A DNA stretch of 64,000 bases from Bacteroidota bacterium (GTDB taxonomy: Bacteria > Bacteroidota > Ignavibacteria > Tepidaquicellales > Tepidaquicellaceae). The notes beneath the pieces were generated by a model. The model did no database searches. It saw only the letters and a list, made by a program, of their open reading frames with translations, and had not been told where the DNA came from. Numbering within the stretch: the first letter of the stretch is position 1; each line of letters begins with the position of its first letter. Location: the NCBI GenBank assembly GCA_018266835.1, contig JAFDZP010000003.1:228824-292823 (forward strand), read 5' to 3'. Shown here in pieces: positions 26,966 through 36,292 of this stretch. The position numbers were made by a program, and so were the translations under genes.

Positions 26966-29767
26966 TTGAAAATACTTGCATTAAGCCGTGATATATCCTT
27001 ACTCAATATAGTTGACTATATTTTGTATAAGGATTATAAAATTATCAAATCAACTTCATTTGAAAATCTTGATGCAGATATAAGCAGCTTTGATTTGATA
27101 GTAATCGATTTGCCATATTGGGAAGAAAGTCCGAACATAAAAAAAGTTCTAAATGGTATAAACTTACCTATAATAATTCTCACTGAGGATAAATCCGCTG
27201 CCGTACTTTCTAATCTTAAAAATGAATACAATCTTAGAACCGTTCTTAAAGAACCGCTAAGTAAAAAAGAACTTAAGGAAACAGTTAAAGAATTATCAAA
27301 GAAGAAAAAAAATAAAAAAGATAAGGATAGAAGTTTTGAAACAAGCGAAGTATATATTTCTTCACCGATAGAAAGTTTAGTTAATAATAATGAAGTCGTT
27401 TTTTTCAGAATTACTGACTTGCAGGAAAAAAGAATTGAGTATATTTCAGATAACTATAAAAAGGTTTTCAATATAAATCATAGCCTTGGTAATCTGAAAG
27501 AATTTGCAGAGGACCATGAAATACCGTTCATATCAAATTCATCTCCGGAGTATTCAACCGTATATAAAATAAAAAATGAGTCGCAGTTCATAGTTTTAAA
27601 AGAATCCGGTAAAGGTATCTTTGATGCCAACAAATATTTGGTGAATGTAGAAGGCACGATTATAAATTATACTGATGAATACATAAAGCAAAGCTTGGTT
27701 AAATTTGTTGGTTCAGTTTTTAATATTGAAAATTTTTCCCTAGATACATCTGAATTTATCAGAAAAATAGTTCATGAGTTTTCACTTAATATTCCAAAAG
27801 ACTTAATACAGCTTAGCATAACATTTTCCGGTAAAGATTATTTTACTAATGATTTTATTCCTACTGACTTTCTTATATCAAGCGACATTATCTCATCAGA
27901 TAAAAAGCAGGGAGAAGTATTATTATTCTCATTGAACAACAATTATGATGACACATTAAAAGAGTTTTCAAAAATTCTTGCCGATGTTATACTTATTCAT
28001 TCTGAATCTGAGCAGTTAAATTCAAAGTACTCAACCGAAACAAGTGAGCTTAAACAGGAATTGAATTTAATAACAAACCGGCTTACACAGGCAGAGGCCG
28101 CATTCCATGATAAAGCAAAGTCATTCGATAATCTGAATGAACTGTTCAATTCTGCTATGAAGGATTTTAAAGTAATATCTTCTAAATTTAGCAGAACAGC
28201 AATAATATTTGAAACAAATGCTGAGGGTAAGTTCTTATCTGCAAATGAAAATTACTACAGGGCAGTTGCAAAAGATAAATCATCATTAGCCGGAAAGTTT
28301 TTTGATGAAATATTTGATAATTCAAACTGGCAGAATTTTCAGTTTGAATTTTTCAACAACGCTAATCAGGAAGTGACTTTAAAGCAGAAGAATAAAGAAG
28401 GACGCGCATCTTATTTCAGTTTTCATATTTCAAGAGAAGAAACAGATAACGGTTACAAATTCGTTTTCTATGGCAAAGATAAAACTGAAGCGAAATCTCT
28501 CGAAATAGAATTAGGCAAGCAAATTAGCGAGTATAATTCAAAAGTCACCGAATTAATCGATGCAAAGAAAGCGAATGAGTTACTCTGGGAAGAGATTAAC
28601 ACTTTAAAAGAAGAGCTGAAGGAAAAAGATGAAACTATAAAAAAGCAGGAGAAGAAGTTATTAAAAGTTCAGGAGCAAATTGAAACTAAACCTGAAATTC
28701 CTGTTACACCTTCCTTTTCAAAAGATGAATATAAACTTGACAGTAAAGAAGCAGAGGAGATTTTTAAGGAAGATGTTGAACAAAAAATAGAAGAAGCAAA
28801 AGAAGAAATTACTGCGACACAAGACGAGAATGAAGCTATCTTTAAAAATTTAAGAGGAATTGATTTTAAGATAGGACTTGCAAATGCATACGATAACATC
28901 GATACTTACAATGAAATACTTGTAAATTTTGAAAACGACTATGCAGATTTTGTTAAAGATGTAAAAGGAATGTATCTGGTTAATGATAACGAATATATAA
29001 AATCGCGCCTGCTAACTTTATCAGAAGAGTCTAAGTACATCGGTGCTGAAGATTTGGAAAAATCAGCGCAGCTTTTCCATGATAAACTTGCTGATAACAA
29101 AATCAACAATTTTGATTTTGAGCTATCTGTATTGGGAGTACATTTAAACTTTACTCTCGAATCAATTAGAAAATATAAAGATGAATATTCTTTGCTTGAA
29201 CCGAAGCCAAAAGAAGATGTTATTACGCATGAAGATGTTGAATCCAAAGCAGAAGTGTTTGATGTAATTCAGGAAAAAGAATTCACAATTTCCCTTGCAC
29301 CGGAGAAAACTGAGGAATTTAAAGAAAGATCCGAAGAAGAATCCAAAACAGAATTTAATGAAGAGTTAATAACAGAGTCTTTTGAAACTCAAACTGATAT
29401 CGATGTCGAACAAATAGCAGAAGAAAATAAGTTAGTAGATGAAATTCATCAGGAAGTACTAGTTCAGGAGTTAAATAATAATGAACCTGAAATTAAGGAT
29501 GATGGAAATATTCAAGAAAGTACTGAGGAAAAAGCTAACGATAACAAAGAAGAAACTGTTGCAAGTCCTTTTGTAATTCATGTTAATGATTTACAAAAAT
29601 CAATTGAGAACTCAGAAGACACATCTATTTTAAAAGAAAAACTTTTCAAGCTGAAATTCGAAAACAGTGACTTCAATAAAATTGAAAAGCTTGAAGAACT
29701 TGAATCATGTATTGAAAGCGGAAATCACAGCAGCGCTATTTCTATATTAAACGAATTAAAATCTTAA
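26966..29767 (+). CDS. Receiver-PAS-coiled-coil-Hpt-like signalling protein
   Basis: The 933-residue protein starts at TTG 26966. Residues 1-110 resemble a receiver domain (ILALSRD, FDLIVIDLP with the acceptor-position Asp, VLKEPLS with the conserved Lys), though the acidic pair is weak. A PAS-like segment (about 130-210, VVFFRITDLQEKRIEYIS) and an unclear domain follow. Next come a coiled coil, a second PAS (about 412-515), and another long coiled coil (about 520-575). Residues about 620-740 look like an Hpt bundle (LRGIDFKIGLANAY, LTLSEESKYIGAED), but the phosphoacceptor His position is Leu. A very acidic linker precedes the last 50 residues. Divergent from the TPR kinase, it may be its partner (inference). 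Confidence 0.6.
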   Translation: MKILALSRDISLLNIVDYILYKDYKIIKSTSFENLDADISSFDLIVIDLPYWEESPNIKKVLNGINLPIIILTEDKSAAVLSNLKNEYNLRTVLKEPLSKKELKETVKELSKKKKNKKDKDRSFETSEVYISSPIESLVNNNEVVFFRITDLQEKRIEYISDNYKKVFNINHSLGNLKEFAEDHEIPFISNSSPEYSTVYKIKNESQFIVLKESGKGIFDANKYLVNVEGTIINYTDEYIKQSLVKFVGSVFNIENFSLDTSEFIRKIVHEFSLNIPKDLIQLSITFSGKDYFTNDFIPTDFLISSDIISSDKKQGEVLLFSLNNNYDDTLKEFSKILADVILIHSESEQLNSKYSTETSELKQELNLITNRLTQAEAAFHDKAKSFDNLNELFNSAMKDFKVISSKFSRTAIIFETNAEGKFLSANENYYRAVAKDKSSLAGKFFDEIFDNSNWQNFQFEFFNNANQEVTLKQKNKEGRASYFSFHISREETDNGYKFVFYGKDKTEAKSLEIELGKQISEYNSKVTELIDAKKANELLWEEINTLKEELKEKDETIKKQEKKLLKVQEQIETKPEIPVTPSFSKDEYKLDSKEAEEIFKEDVEQKIEEAKEEITATQDENEAIFKNLRGIDFKIGLANAYDNIDTYNEILVNFENDYADFVKDVKGMYLVNDNEYIKSRLLTLSEESKYIGAEDLEKSAQLFHDKLADNKINNFDFELSVLGVHLNFTLESIRKYKDEYSLLEPKPKEDVITHEDVESKAEVFDVIQEKEFTISLAPEKTEEFKERSEEESKTEFNEELITESFETQTDIDVEQIAEENKLVDEIHQEVLVQELNNNEPEIKDDGNIQESTEEKANDNKEETVASPFVIHVNDLQKSIENSEDTSILKEKLFKLKFENSDFNKIEKLEELESCIESGNHSSAISILNELKS

Positions 29768-29770
29768 TTA

Positions 29771-31273
29771 TTACTCTGCATTTTCCGGTAAGCCGGGCTT
29801 TACAAAAATTACTTTTTCTTTTTCAAGAATTACTGTCCCCTCTCTGAATCCTTTTTTCTTTTTAACATATTTGCGTTCAGTATAGGCGACAGGCACATTA
29901 CCGCCGTTACGCGCCTTACTGTAATATGCTGCAATAGATGCAGCGGATAAAATGTATTTCTTATCGATTTCTTTTTTTTGTCCTGTTTTAAGTACAGTAT
30001 GTGAGCCGCTGAAACCGCGGACGTGAAACCATAAATCATTCTGAGCTGAGTATTTCATTGTAAGCAAATCATTCGATGCACTATCCTTTCCTACCCACAC
30101 TTCAAGATCATCTGCGACTTTAAATTTTCTGAACTTATTCGTTTCATCATCCCTTATTTTTTCTTCTTTCACTGCTAATTTTCTTAAATTTTTATAATCT
30201 TCGTTATTTTTTATTGATTCAATTTCTTCTTCTATTTTTTTCTTCTGATTCTCTGCATCTGCTAGTTTCTTTTCTATTAATTCAACTGAACCCTTTAACT
30301 TTTTATATTTCTCAAAATAATTTTTCGCATTTTCCTGTGGAGATAAAGTTTCTTTCAGCTTAATTGAAATTATTTTTTCTTCATCTTCTGTTTCAAATAT
30401 AATATCGCCTTTTTTTATTTTCCATATGTTCTCCATAATTTTATCGCCGTAAAGTTTGTACTTCTGTGATTCATTTACGTTTGCAAGCTGTGTTTTAAAA
30501 CTCAGGATACTGAGTTCGGCATGTTTTAATTTTTTACTAAGTCCGCTTAAAATTTCCTGCTTCGCCTCATTAAAATTCTTTTCCTTATTTCTGTATTTAA
30601 TCCAGTTGAGAAGCAGCTCATTTATATTTTTACATACTATCTTTTCATATTCAGGTTTATCTGTCACTTCAAAAAAAGAAGCAAATATTTTTTCTCCTGC
30701 CCTGTAAAACAGATATTGAGGAGTCGAATAAATTTCCTTTAGCTTCTGAATATCCGGTACAATTGTAAATGCATCTTTCCCGAACTTACTCAGCTCTTTT
30801 TTCAAAACATCGGTCTCTTCTCTTTTATCAGATAAAATTTCGTTTATTGATTTTTCTGAATTATCTTTACTATCCTTATATGAATTAATTACTGCTCCAT
30901 TCTGAACATAAAAGCAATTCTGCTTATGATTTACAAAATTAAAAAGTAAGCATGTGCTGTCATCAAAAAAAATACTGATAAGCCTGTCATCATTAACTAA
31001 GCTGACATAAGAAATATTCTTACCTGTGCACTCTTCCATAATCAAAGCAATATTTTTTGAAGGAAGATAAAAATTATCGCGCTTTACTAAATAAGTGAAA
31101 TCATTTTCAATGCTGTATTCAAGCATTATCTGCTTATCTTCCTTGACGCATTCAATGTGAAGTTTATTCCTCTCGAATGTATTTATACTTTGAATTGTAA
31201 ATCCTTTCAGATCACTGTTCAGATATTCCGACTGCTTTTCAAGTATATAAAAGTTATTTATCCGTGAAATCAT
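29771..31273 (-). CDS. NFACT/RqcH-like ribosome quality control protein
   Basis: About 500 residues from ATG 31273; a TTG three codons upstream is also possible. The N-terminal part is a divergent NFACT-N domain and the middle a long coiled coil (about 235-370). The C-terminal NFACT-R domain is clear: VGKDSASNDLLTMKYSAQND, DLWFHVRGFSGSHTVLK, and IAAYYSKARNGGNVPVAYTE. Family members bind stalled 60S/50S subunits with peptidyl-tRNA and add alanine tails in bacteria. The catalytic conservation of the N-terminal part is uncertain. The gene converges on the receiver-like gene with 3 bp between stops. Confidence 0.82.
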   Translation of the reverse strand: MISRINNFYILEKQSEYLNSDLKGFTIQSINTFERNKLHIECVKEDKQIMLEYSIENDFTYLVKRDNFYLPSKNIALIMEECTGKNISYVSLVNDDRLISIFFDDSTCLLFNFVNHKQNCFYVQNGAVINSYKDSKDNSEKSINEILSDKREETDVLKKELSKFGKDAFTIVPDIQKLKEIYSTPQYLFYRAGEKIFASFFEVTDKPEYEKIVCKNINELLLNWIKYRNKEKNFNEAKQEILSGLSKKLKHAELSILSFKTQLANVNESQKYKLYGDKIMENIWKIKKGDIIFETEDEEKIISIKLKETLSPQENAKNYFEKYKKLKGSVELIEKKLADAENQKKKIEEEIESIKNNEDYKNLRKLAVKEEKIRDDETNKFRKFKVADDLEVWVGKDSASNDLLTMKYSAQNDLWFHVRGFSGSHTVLKTGQKKEIDKKYILSAASIAAYYSKARNGGNVPVAYTERKYVKKKKGFREGTVILEKEKVIFVKPGLPENAE

Positions 31274-31384
31274 AGTAAACAATTTTGTCTAAATGCATAA
31301 TAATAACAATTCAAAAACTTTTTTGAATTGAAATTCTTAAAAACACTTAATAGTTTAGTATAATACTAATTTAACAAATCCCAA

Positions 31385-32719
31385 ATGAAAATTATCCTGG
31401 TTATTTCTATTTTTATTTTATCATTAACAAATATTTACGGGCAAAATATATATAAAGACTATAATATAAATGACACTATTAAAGGGCAAAAACTTACACT
31501 TGGTACAAATGGCTTTTCGTATAACAGAAATGTTTCAAGCTATACAGCAGTAGATTTAAATTTAAATGGTGAATATTCCGCATGGAAATTCACTCCAAAA
31601 AATTTATATTTTGCGAAAGCTCTGATTTTTGAAAACTATCGTAAGATTACGACAGACGGATTAAATCTTCAGGGCGGAAGGGAAAATTCCCTTTACTCTG
31701 AAGTATATGGAGGATATTCATATTATCTCAATCCAAATAAGGCTTACCTGACTGCTTCAACTATTTTAACTTATCAGACTTCCAACAGCGATTACAATAG
31801 TAATTATTCGCACGGCAATGGTTATTTATTTGGCGGATTAGGATACGGAAGAATAGTGAATTCCCAGGGAGTTGAAGCTGCAGAATATTTTTCTGAAGCA
31901 CTGGTAAAATCTAAAGTTACAGATAAACCTTTGGATAAAAGTACTCTACTTGCAATCGACAGGATAATTTATAAATTCAGAAACGGTAATTACGGAAGCA
32001 GTTTTAAAGATGATGCCGAAATTTATCTTATGAAGGATATAGAAAAACTCCTAATGGAGCACAATGTAATTACCGGAAAACTGGATGCAGAAAGCACAAT
32101 GAGACTATATACAATATTAACAAACAGAAGTTTTAAATTTTACTACTACCCGCGATATGTGGGGTTTCAGGCACAGGCTGAAGTTCAATATCATGCATTC
32201 GGAAATATAAAACCGAAAGAAAATTTCGTAAAAATAACAGGTGCTTACGGAATGCCGCTTTCAAGAAGTACTAATTTACTCTTAGGAGGATTTTACGCAC
32301 AGGCTTTAAACGATGACGCTGGCAGATTTTTACAATCGTTTCCGCCATATTCTATGTTAGGTTATGGTGAAGACGACATTAATAATTTTAATTTCTCCGC
32401 AAATAAATTTGGTTTTGGTAATTTTTATAATTCAGTTATTGCTGCAAACAATTCTATAATAGGTACAGATATTTATCTCACTCAATCATTAAGCAGTACA
32501 GCAGGATTGTTCTTCAGGACTTCTTACTATAACTATCCTAAGAATACAAGTTCAGATATTGCTTCTGAATCCAGCTTTTTATTTGAATCAGATTTATCTT
32601 TAAGCTACAATATTTATTCGAAATTAACATCCAATATTTTAGTTGGATATTATAAAAATGAGCAAATTTCCCAGGAAAGTTATGTGGCCAGACTCAGTTT
32701 TTATTACACAATATTTTAA
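31385..32719 (+). CDS. Signal-peptide beta-barrel protein of unknown function
   Basis: The 444-residue protein has a signal peptide (MKIILVISIFILSLTNIYG, cleavage near GQN) and many amphipathic strands. Several aromatic-rich turns (YGGYSYYLNPNKAYL, FKFYYYPRYVGFQAQ) occur and it ends SFYYTIF, a barrel-type C-terminus. A helical section (about residues 180-245) contains conserved-looking Leu repeats. I do not recognise the family. It is alone on the plus strand, divergent from the NFACT gene. Confidence 0.55.
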   Translation: MKIILVISIFILSLTNIYGQNIYKDYNINDTIKGQKLTLGTNGFSYNRNVSSYTAVDLNLNGEYSAWKFTPKNLYFAKALIFENYRKITTDGLNLQGGRENSLYSEVYGGYSYYLNPNKAYLTASTILTYQTSNSDYNSNYSHGNGYLFGGLGYGRIVNSQGVEAAEYFSEALVKSKVTDKPLDKSTLLAIDRIIYKFRNGNYGSSFKDDAEIYLMKDIEKLLMEHNVITGKLDAESTMRLYTILTNRSFKFYYYPRYVGFQAQAEVQYHAFGNIKPKENFVKITGAYGMPLSRSTNLLLGGFYAQALNDDAGRFLQSFPPYSMLGYGEDDINNFNFSANKFGFGNFYNSVIAANNSIIGTDIYLTQSLSSTAGLFFRTSYYNYPKNTSSDIASESSFLFESDLSLSYNIYSKLTSNILVGYYKNEQISQESYVARLSFYYTIF

Positions 32720-32812
32720 GCTTATTTTGCAACCTTGTTTCTGCGAAATAAAATAGAATTTCAACATACATATATTAATGTTAGTTATGCAGAAAATTTA
32801 AAGTGAAATATC

Positions 32813-32839
32813 TTGACAATTTGTTTTATTAGATATAAT
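32813..32839 (+). promoter_or_regulatory. Consensus-like promoter for the micro-gene
   Basis: TTGACA at 32813-32818 and TATAAT at 32834-32839 match housekeeping promoter consensus exactly, with a 15-nt spacer that is 2 nt shorter than optimal. It points at a short region that ends in a terminator, so transcription of a small RNA or peptide gene is likely. Bacteroidota often use other promoter motifs, so the match could be partly chance. Confidence 0.5.
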
Positions 32840-32845
32840 TTTATC

Positions 32846-33031
32846 CATTCTAATAAATCAAATCTTCTCAAATGAAAAACATCTATTATTTAGCAGTTCT
32901 TGTTTTAGTAGTATTTGTAATTGCAAAAGAGATTCTTTCGTAAGAAAAGTTTGATTTATTAAGACGCCCACTCTTAATTTCTTACCAAAGTCTATAAACT
33001 TAAAAGGGAGCATCCAACTGCTCCCTTTTTT
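32846..33031 (+). ncRNA. Candidate small RNA or mRNA with enclosing stem
   Basis: The unit runs from just after the TATAAT box to a terminator. A perfect 12-bp inverted repeat, TAATAAATCAAA (32851-32862) and TTTGATTTATTA (32950-32961), can extend by CTTCTC/GAAAAG with one bulge and one mismatch. It closes a loop that holds the possible 23-residue reading frame exactly. The stretch 32962-33001 carries a weak AGAC/GTCT stem. No match to a known RNA family could be made by eye. 6S-like RNA is a possibility, but the closing pairs are too far from the ends for it. Confidence 0.35.
32872..32943 (+). CDS. Possible 23-residue membrane micropeptide
   Basis: ATG to TAA encodes MKNIYYLAVLVLVVFVIAKE plus ILS, a basic N-terminus followed by a single hydrophobic segment. 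That is the composition of a small membrane protein. No Shine-Dalgarno sequence precedes it, which is common in this phylum. It is framed by a promoter, an RNA stem and a terminator. It may instead be a chance reading frame within a non-coding RNA. Confidence 0.4.
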   Translation: MKNIYYLAVLVLVVFVIAKEILS

Positions 33032-33034
33032 TAT
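33002..33034 (+). terminator. Terminator of the micro-gene
   Basis: AAAAGGGAGCA (33002-33012) pairs perfectly with TGCTCCCTTTT (33019-33029), loop TCCAAC, followed by more T. It ends the short unit that begins at 32813. Confidence 0.9.
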
Positions 33035-33044
33035 TTGCTATTTT

Positions 33045-33173
33045 AATCACAGATTTATATGATGGTTTATGATGACATTGATGTTTTAAAGCTGATATAA
33101 TTTAGAATTTTGAAACTAATTTGTATTAAAAGTTTATCTGTGTAATCATACCAAATCATATAAATCAGTGATT
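33045..33173. repeat. 129-bp inverted-repeat element
   Basis: The arms are 33045-33077 and 33139-33173. Left AATCACAGATTTATATGAT matches the reverse complement of the right arm (AATCACTGATTTATATGAT) with one mismatch, and both continue with a related ATGATNACA. The 61-bp middle is AT-rich without a reading frame. The AATCACNGATTTATATGAT wording resembles dispersed intergenic repeats, and a non-autonomous mobile element is possible. It sits between a terminator and the convergent atp operon. Confidence 0.65.
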
Positions 33174-33181
33174 CAAAGTAA

Positions 33182-33218
33182 TAAAAAAACCCTGATTCAA
33201 TTTCTCAAATCAGGGTTT
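33182..33218 (-). terminator. Terminator of the ATP synthase operon
   Basis: AAACCCTGATT (33187-33197) pairs perfectly with AATCAGGGTTT (33208-33218). The A run at 33183-33189 is the U tract on the minus strand. It lies 40 bp after the atpG stop. Confidence 0.85.
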
Positions 33219-33257
33219 CTGAATATTATTTATTTGGTACTGCTAAGCTGCTATGTA

Positions 33258-34124
33258 TTACGCATCTTTAAGAGCTTCTGCACCACCGACAATTTCAAGA
33301 ATTTCCTTGGTAATTGCTGCCTGTCTTGCCTGGTTGTACGATAACTCAAGTATCTTTAATAAGTCTGATGCGTTCTTTGTTGCCGTTTCCATCGCCGTCA
33401 TTCTTGCTGCCTGCTCCGCTGCATTGGATTCAAGCAATGCTTTCCAGAACTGTACGTTCAGCTGTTTTGGAATTAATGTGTTCACAATTGATTCTGCAGA
33501 AGGCTCATAAATATAATCTGACTTCATTGCCTTCTTCTCTTCGCCTTTACTTTCTACTCCGGCAAACGGTAAAAACTTTACAACTCTCGGAGTCTGTTTT
33601 GCAACGTTTACAAATTCATTGTAAACGATCTCAACTTCATCCACTTCTTTATTGATATATCTTTTTACGATGTCCTGAACTATTTCGTTCGAAACTTCAA
33701 TTGAAAGAGTCTGGAATATATTCGGATTGTTGCCGATTACATCAAGGTTTGATTTCTTGAAAGAATCATTTGCTTTTCTTCCGACTGTTATAACTTTAGT
33801 ATTTATACCTGAACCTATGTGATTGTAAGCGTACTTCAGAAGGTTTGTATTGAACGAACCTGCAAGTCCCCTATCGGATGTAACAACTACTACAAGCTTA
33901 TTCTTTACTTCTCTTTTTTCGAGAAGAACATTTAAACTTGTATCAACCGATGGAAGAAGACTTTTTAAAAGTTCGTCAATTTTCTGCGCATAAGGTCTTG
34001 CCTGCATAATTCTTTCCTGAGCTCGGCGAAGTTTTGCCGCAGCAACCATCTTCATCGCCTTCGTTATCTTCTGAGTGCTTTTTACACCGCCGATTCTGGT
34101 TTTTATCTCTTTAAGTGTTGCCAA
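33258..34124 (-). CDS. atpG: ATP synthase gamma subunit
   Basis: The 288-residue protein starts at TTG and begins ATLKEIKTRIGGVKSTQKIT, the gamma-subunit signature, with KMVAAAKLRRAQ. It ends with SYNQARQAAITKEILEIVGG. It forms the central rotor stalk of F1. It is the last gene of the operon. No atpD or atpC follows; a terminator does. Confidence 0.96.
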   Translation of the reverse strand: MATLKEIKTRIGGVKSTQKITKAMKMVAAAKLRRAQERIMQARPYAQKIDELLKSLLPSVDTSLNVLLEKREVKNKLVVVVTSDRGLAGSFNTNLLKYAYNHIGSGINTKVITVGRKANDSFKKSNLDVIGNNPNIFQTLSIEVSNEIVQDIVKRYINKEVDEVEIVYNEFVNVAKQTPRVVKFLPFAGVESKGEEKKAMKSDYIYEPSAESIVNTLIPKQLNVQFWKALLESNAAEQAARMTAMETATKNASDLLKILELSYNQARQAAITKEILEIVGGAEALKDA

Positions 34125-34147
34125 TCTCTTTGTCTAAGATTATAAAA

Positions 34148-35668
34148 TTATTTAACGGTAGATTTGAATCTTTCCGTAAATTCTTTTAAGAATTTATCAA
34201 GCTTCTCTGTTATTTCTGCAGTCAGTTCTTTCTTCTCTCTGATGCCTGTTAAGATATCATTGTGAAGGCTTTCACATTGTTCTACAACTTCTCTTTCATA
34301 TCTTGCAAGTTCGTTTACAGGAACTTCATCCAGATATCCTTTTGATGCAGCGTAGATAATTAATATCTGCTTCTCAACAGGAATCGGAGTATATTGTTTC
34401 TGCTTTAAGATCTCTACAAGTCTTTCACCTCTTCTTAACTGCTGAAGTGTAGATTTATCAAGGTCTGAACCGAACTTAGCAAATGCTTCAAGCTCTCTGT
34501 ACTGAGCTAAGTCAAGACGCAAAGTACCAGCAATCTTTTTCATAGCTTTAATCTGAGCGTTACCACCCACACGTGATACAGAGATACCTACGTTAATAGC
34601 AGGTCTTATACCGGCGTTGAAAAGGTTCGGCTCAAGATATATCTGTCCGTCTGTAATCGAAATTACGTTTGTTGGAATATATGCTGATACGTCACCTGCC
34701 TGTGTTTCAATAATTGGAAGAGCTGTTAAACTTCCGCCGCCTAAATCAGCAGAAAGCTTTGATGCTCTTTCGAGTAATCTTGAGTGAAGATAGAATACGT
34801 CACCAGGATAAGCTTCACGTCCCGGAGGTCTTCTTAAAAGAAGTGAAACCTCTCTGTAAGATGCAGCCTGTTTTGTTAAGTCATCATATACTACCAATGC
34901 ATGTCTGCCGCTGTCTCTGAAGTACTCGCCGAGTGTTGCACCTGAGTAAGGAGCAATGAACTGAAGCGGAGCAGGATCAGATGCTGTAGCTGAAATGATT
35001 GTTGTGTATTCCATCGCGCCTGCTTCTGTTAAGCTCTTCAATACCGATGCTACTGTTGAACCTTTTTGTCCGATAGCAACATAGATACAAAATACATCTT
35101 TACCTTTCTGATTGATGATAGCATCGATAGCAACAGCAGTTTTCCCTGTCTGTCTGTCACCGATGATAAGCTCTCTTTGTCCTCTGCCGATTGGAATCAT
35201 CGCGTCAACAGCTTTAACACCCGTTTGTAACGGTTCTGTTACAGGCTGTCTTTGCATAACGCCAAGCGCTTTTCTTTCAAGAGGAAGGAATTTATCTGTC
35301 TTAACTTCACCTTTACCGTCGATAGGCTGGCCAAGCGGATTAATTACACGCCCGAGCATAGCTTCACCAACAGGCATAGATGCGACTCTTCCTGTTCTCT
35401 TTACAGTGTCACCTTCTTTTACGAGGGATGAATCACCGAATAAAATACAACCAACGTTATCTTCTTCCAAGTTCAACGCCATACCGAATACACCGTTAGG
35501 GAATTCAATCAGCTCACTTGCCATACATTTAGAAAGTCCGTAAACTCTCGCAACACCGTCACCAACGAATAATACTGTTCCTACATCATAGGATTCCATT
35601 TCATTCTCAAAACCGGCAAGCTGTTTCCTTAGTATCGCAGAAACTTCATCTGATTTTACCTGTGCCAT
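34148..35668 (-). CDS. atpA: ATP synthase alpha subunit
   Basis: The 506-residue protein has the P-loop [13 protein letters not shown] (about 170-182), the ATP synthase signature [14 protein letters not shown] and a standard beta-barrel N-terminal domain. It is the non-catalytic nucleotide-binding subunit of the F1 hexamer. It lies between atpH and atpG. Confidence 0.98.
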   Translation of the reverse strand: MAQVKSDEVSAILRKQLAGFENEMESYDVGTVLFVGDGVARVYGLSKCMASELIEFPNGVFGMALNLEEDNVGCILFGDSSLVKEGDTVKRTGRVASMPVGEAMLGRVINPLGQPIDGKGEVKTDKFLPLERKALGVMQRQPVTEPLQTGVKAVDAMIPIGRGQRELIIGDRQTGKTAVAIDAIINQKGKDVFCIYVAIGQKGSTVASVLKSLTEAGAMEYTTIISATASDPAPLQFIAPYSGATLGEYFRDSGRHALVVYDDLTKQAASYREVSLLLRRPPGREAYPGDVFYLHSRLLERASKLSADLGGGSLTALPIIETQAGDVSAYIPTNVISITDGQIYLEPNLFNAGIRPAINVGISVSRVGGNAQIKAMKKIAGTLRLDLAQYRELEAFAKFGSDLDKSTLQQLRRGERLVEILKQKQYTPIPVEKQILIIYAASKGYLDEVPVNELARYEREVVEQCESLHNDILTGIREKKELTAEITEKLDKFLKEFTERFKSTVK

Positions 35669-35697
35669 ATATTAAAATTTAAATTTTAAATTAAAAA

Positions 35698-36249
35698 TTA
35701 GTTTAACTCTGCATCACCGCTCTTGTAAAGCTTATGGAGCTTTTCAAGCTGTGACTTAATGCTTGCATCAAGAATTGTATCCTTGTAGCTGATCTGGAAT
35801 CCGCCGATGATATCTTTATCGATCTCAAAAGTCGGATTGCTTTTCAGATTAATAAGCTCGTCAATTTTCTTCTGCATGTTTTCTTTTTCCTTAGCGCTAA
35901 GTTCAACTGCTGTTTTAATCTTCACATTCATAATACCAAGACGCTCATTTCTTAATGCAAGATAATCTTCGTAAATAAATTTCAAAAGATTATCTCTTTT
36001 TCTCTCAATAAGAAGGTCAATAAATCTCATAGAGACTTCAGAGATTGAATCCCCTAAAATCATCTTTGCGATTTTTTTCTTCTTAAGTTTATTTATTATA
36101 GGGCTGGAGAAGAATAAAAGCAAATCGCGTGACTCGTTAAGCATGCTTATAATAAAATCCGCATCTTTCTTAACTTCATCAAGCTTCTTTGTATCTTCTG
36201 CTACGCCGTATAAAGCGAGAGTATATCTTCTTAAAATCTTGTAATGCAT
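35698..36249 (-). CDS. atpH: ATP synthase delta subunit
   Basis: About 183 residues from ATG 36249; an in-frame TTG is directly before it. The protein begins MHYKILRRYTLALYGVAED (OSCP/delta N-terminal helical domain) and ends with the delta signature KDIIGGFQISYKDTILDASI. It joins F1 to the peripheral stalk. Order and spacing fit atpF-atpH-atpA. Confidence 0.95.
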   Translation of the reverse strand: MHYKILRRYTLALYGVAEDTKKLDEVKKDADFIISMLNESRDLLLFFSSPIINKLKKKKIAKMILGDSISEVSMRFIDLLIERKRDNLLKFIYEDYLALRNERLGIMNVKIKTAVELSAKEKENMQKKIDELINLKSNPTFEIDKDIIGGFQISYKDTILDASIKSQLEKLHKLYKSGDAELN

Positions 36250-36292
36250 CAATAATAATTTAGATTCAAAACAATAACATCAATTGTTTCTA

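Noticed and set aside
32846-33031. 6S RNA
   Set aside because: The 12-bp stem does not close the ends of the transcript and no central bubble is evident. It is kept only as an unassigned small RNA.
35112-35543. A 143-codon plus-strand open frame
   Set aside because: It is antisense to atpA, which has full conserved motifs. Its composition is a frame shadow.
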